Position numbers and translations under genes: made by a program. Below the pieces are notes generated by a model. That model did no database searches. It was not told where the DNA came from and saw only the letters and a program-made list of their open reading frames with translations. A stretch of DNA of 64,000 bases from CAWAHD01 sp963781785 (GTDB lineage: Bacteria > Planctomycetota > Planctomycetia > Isosphaerales > Isosphaeraceae): positions 2,356,001 to 2,420,000 of the forward strand of contig CAWAHD010000002.1 of assembly GCA_963781785.1 (NCBI GenBank), written 5' to 3'. Below, piece after piece: positions 63,780 through 64,000 of this stretch. Position 1 is the first letter of the stretch. The number at the start of each line of letters is the position of its first letter.

Positions 63780-64000
63780 ATGAGGATGACTTTCGTCGTT
63801 CCGATTTTCCTGGCCATGGCACTCACCGCCTTCGCCCAGGCTCCGGACAGCGGGCGGAGTCCTGCCGACGCGAGCGCCGAGCGCCTGAAATTCATGAAAG
63901 ATTCCGTCCAGGCCTACGAATTAGTCAGAGGTGATCAGAAGGCCGCGGTGTTCAAGCTCCAGCCCGATCCGGCGTTCCGGCTCGGCAAGCAGGGGGATGG
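63780..64000 (+). CDS. Paralogue family secreted protein 5 (partial at window edge)
   Basis: ATG 63780 starts MRMTFVVPIFLAMALTAFAQ, a signal peptide, followed by APDSGRSPADASAERLKFM, then YELVRGDQKAAVFKLQPDPAFRLGK, which aligns with the N-terminal part of the array family (position of AARYRIL and LEPVYRWTN). The gene runs off the right edge after 73 codons. It is five bases after the caspase-like stop, so it belongs to the same transcription unit. Confidence 0.75.
   Translation, partial: MRMTFVVPIFLAMALTAFAQAPDSGRSPADASAERLKFMKDSVQAYELVRGDQKAAVFKLQPDPAFRLGKQGD

Overview
The window looks like one stretch of a high-GC planctomycete chromosome, most likely from the Isosphaeraceae. This is inferred from gene families, not from a marker gene. 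The clues are a TIGR03032 protein, a two-copy TIGR03067 protein, secreted proteins with an LEPR-XLL-like N-terminal motif, small membrane proteins starting with an FTVRR motif, leucine-rich-repeat proteins with one N-terminal membrane helix, an Uma2 remnant, and many convergent genes with long poor intergenic stretches. I saw no rRNA, tRNA or CRISPR array.

Layout. 1-1.7 kb: end of a membrane protein, a TIGR03032 gene and a perfect hairpin terminator. 1.8-11.5 kb: one giant surface-protein gene (beta-helix, DUF4082, about 20 Ig-like Big_5 repeats, two LamG domains) split by a frameshift. 13-16 kb: nucleotide-sugar dehydrogenase and a double-FHA protein. 16.9-25.8 kb (minus): a lipid/NRPS-type cluster with cytochrome P450, fatty acyl-AMP ligase fused to acyl-CoA dehydrogenase, a free carrier protein and a condensation-carrier-thioesterase protein without adenylation domain. 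26.4-33.5 kb: RRM protein, small proteins, a polyphosphate-type group (CYTH protein, CYTH-like protein, Ppx), TIGR03067, AGE-type epimerase and gamma-carbonic anhydrase. 33.9-41.8 kb: alkylation repair (Ada-AlkA, Ogt), serine hydrolase, PI-PLC-like protein, DUF202 protein, 6-phosphogluconate dehydrogenase and G6PD.

41.8-53.6 kb is an accessory region: palindromic repeats, truncated genes, an overlapping nuclease pair (PD-(D/E)XK plus Toprim), an LRR protein, a ParD/VapC-type toxin-antitoxin pair, a truncated Fic gene with its small partner, a complete ISKra4-like insertion sequence (48698-50481) with a 9-bp target duplication, a ComM/YifB remnant, a P-loop kinase, and a three-gene overlapping operon (NlpC/P60-like protein, helical protein, DUF6941-like protein). 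53.7-64 kb: two secreted or repeat-rich proteins, a type II NADH dehydrogenase and a tandem array of at least five paralogous secreted proteins of unknown function, with a caspase-like protein inside; two array segments share a duplicated promoter.

A strong overall pattern is that at least nine genes are interrupted by frameshifts. Most lie at GCGC-containing runs and most would be repaired by one extra GC dinucleotide. This suggests systematic indel errors in the assembly, so these genes may be intact in the organism. The best candidates for undescribed systems are the PD-(D/E)XK/Toprim pair, the NlpC/P60-like three-gene operon and the adenylation-free acyl-transfer cluster.
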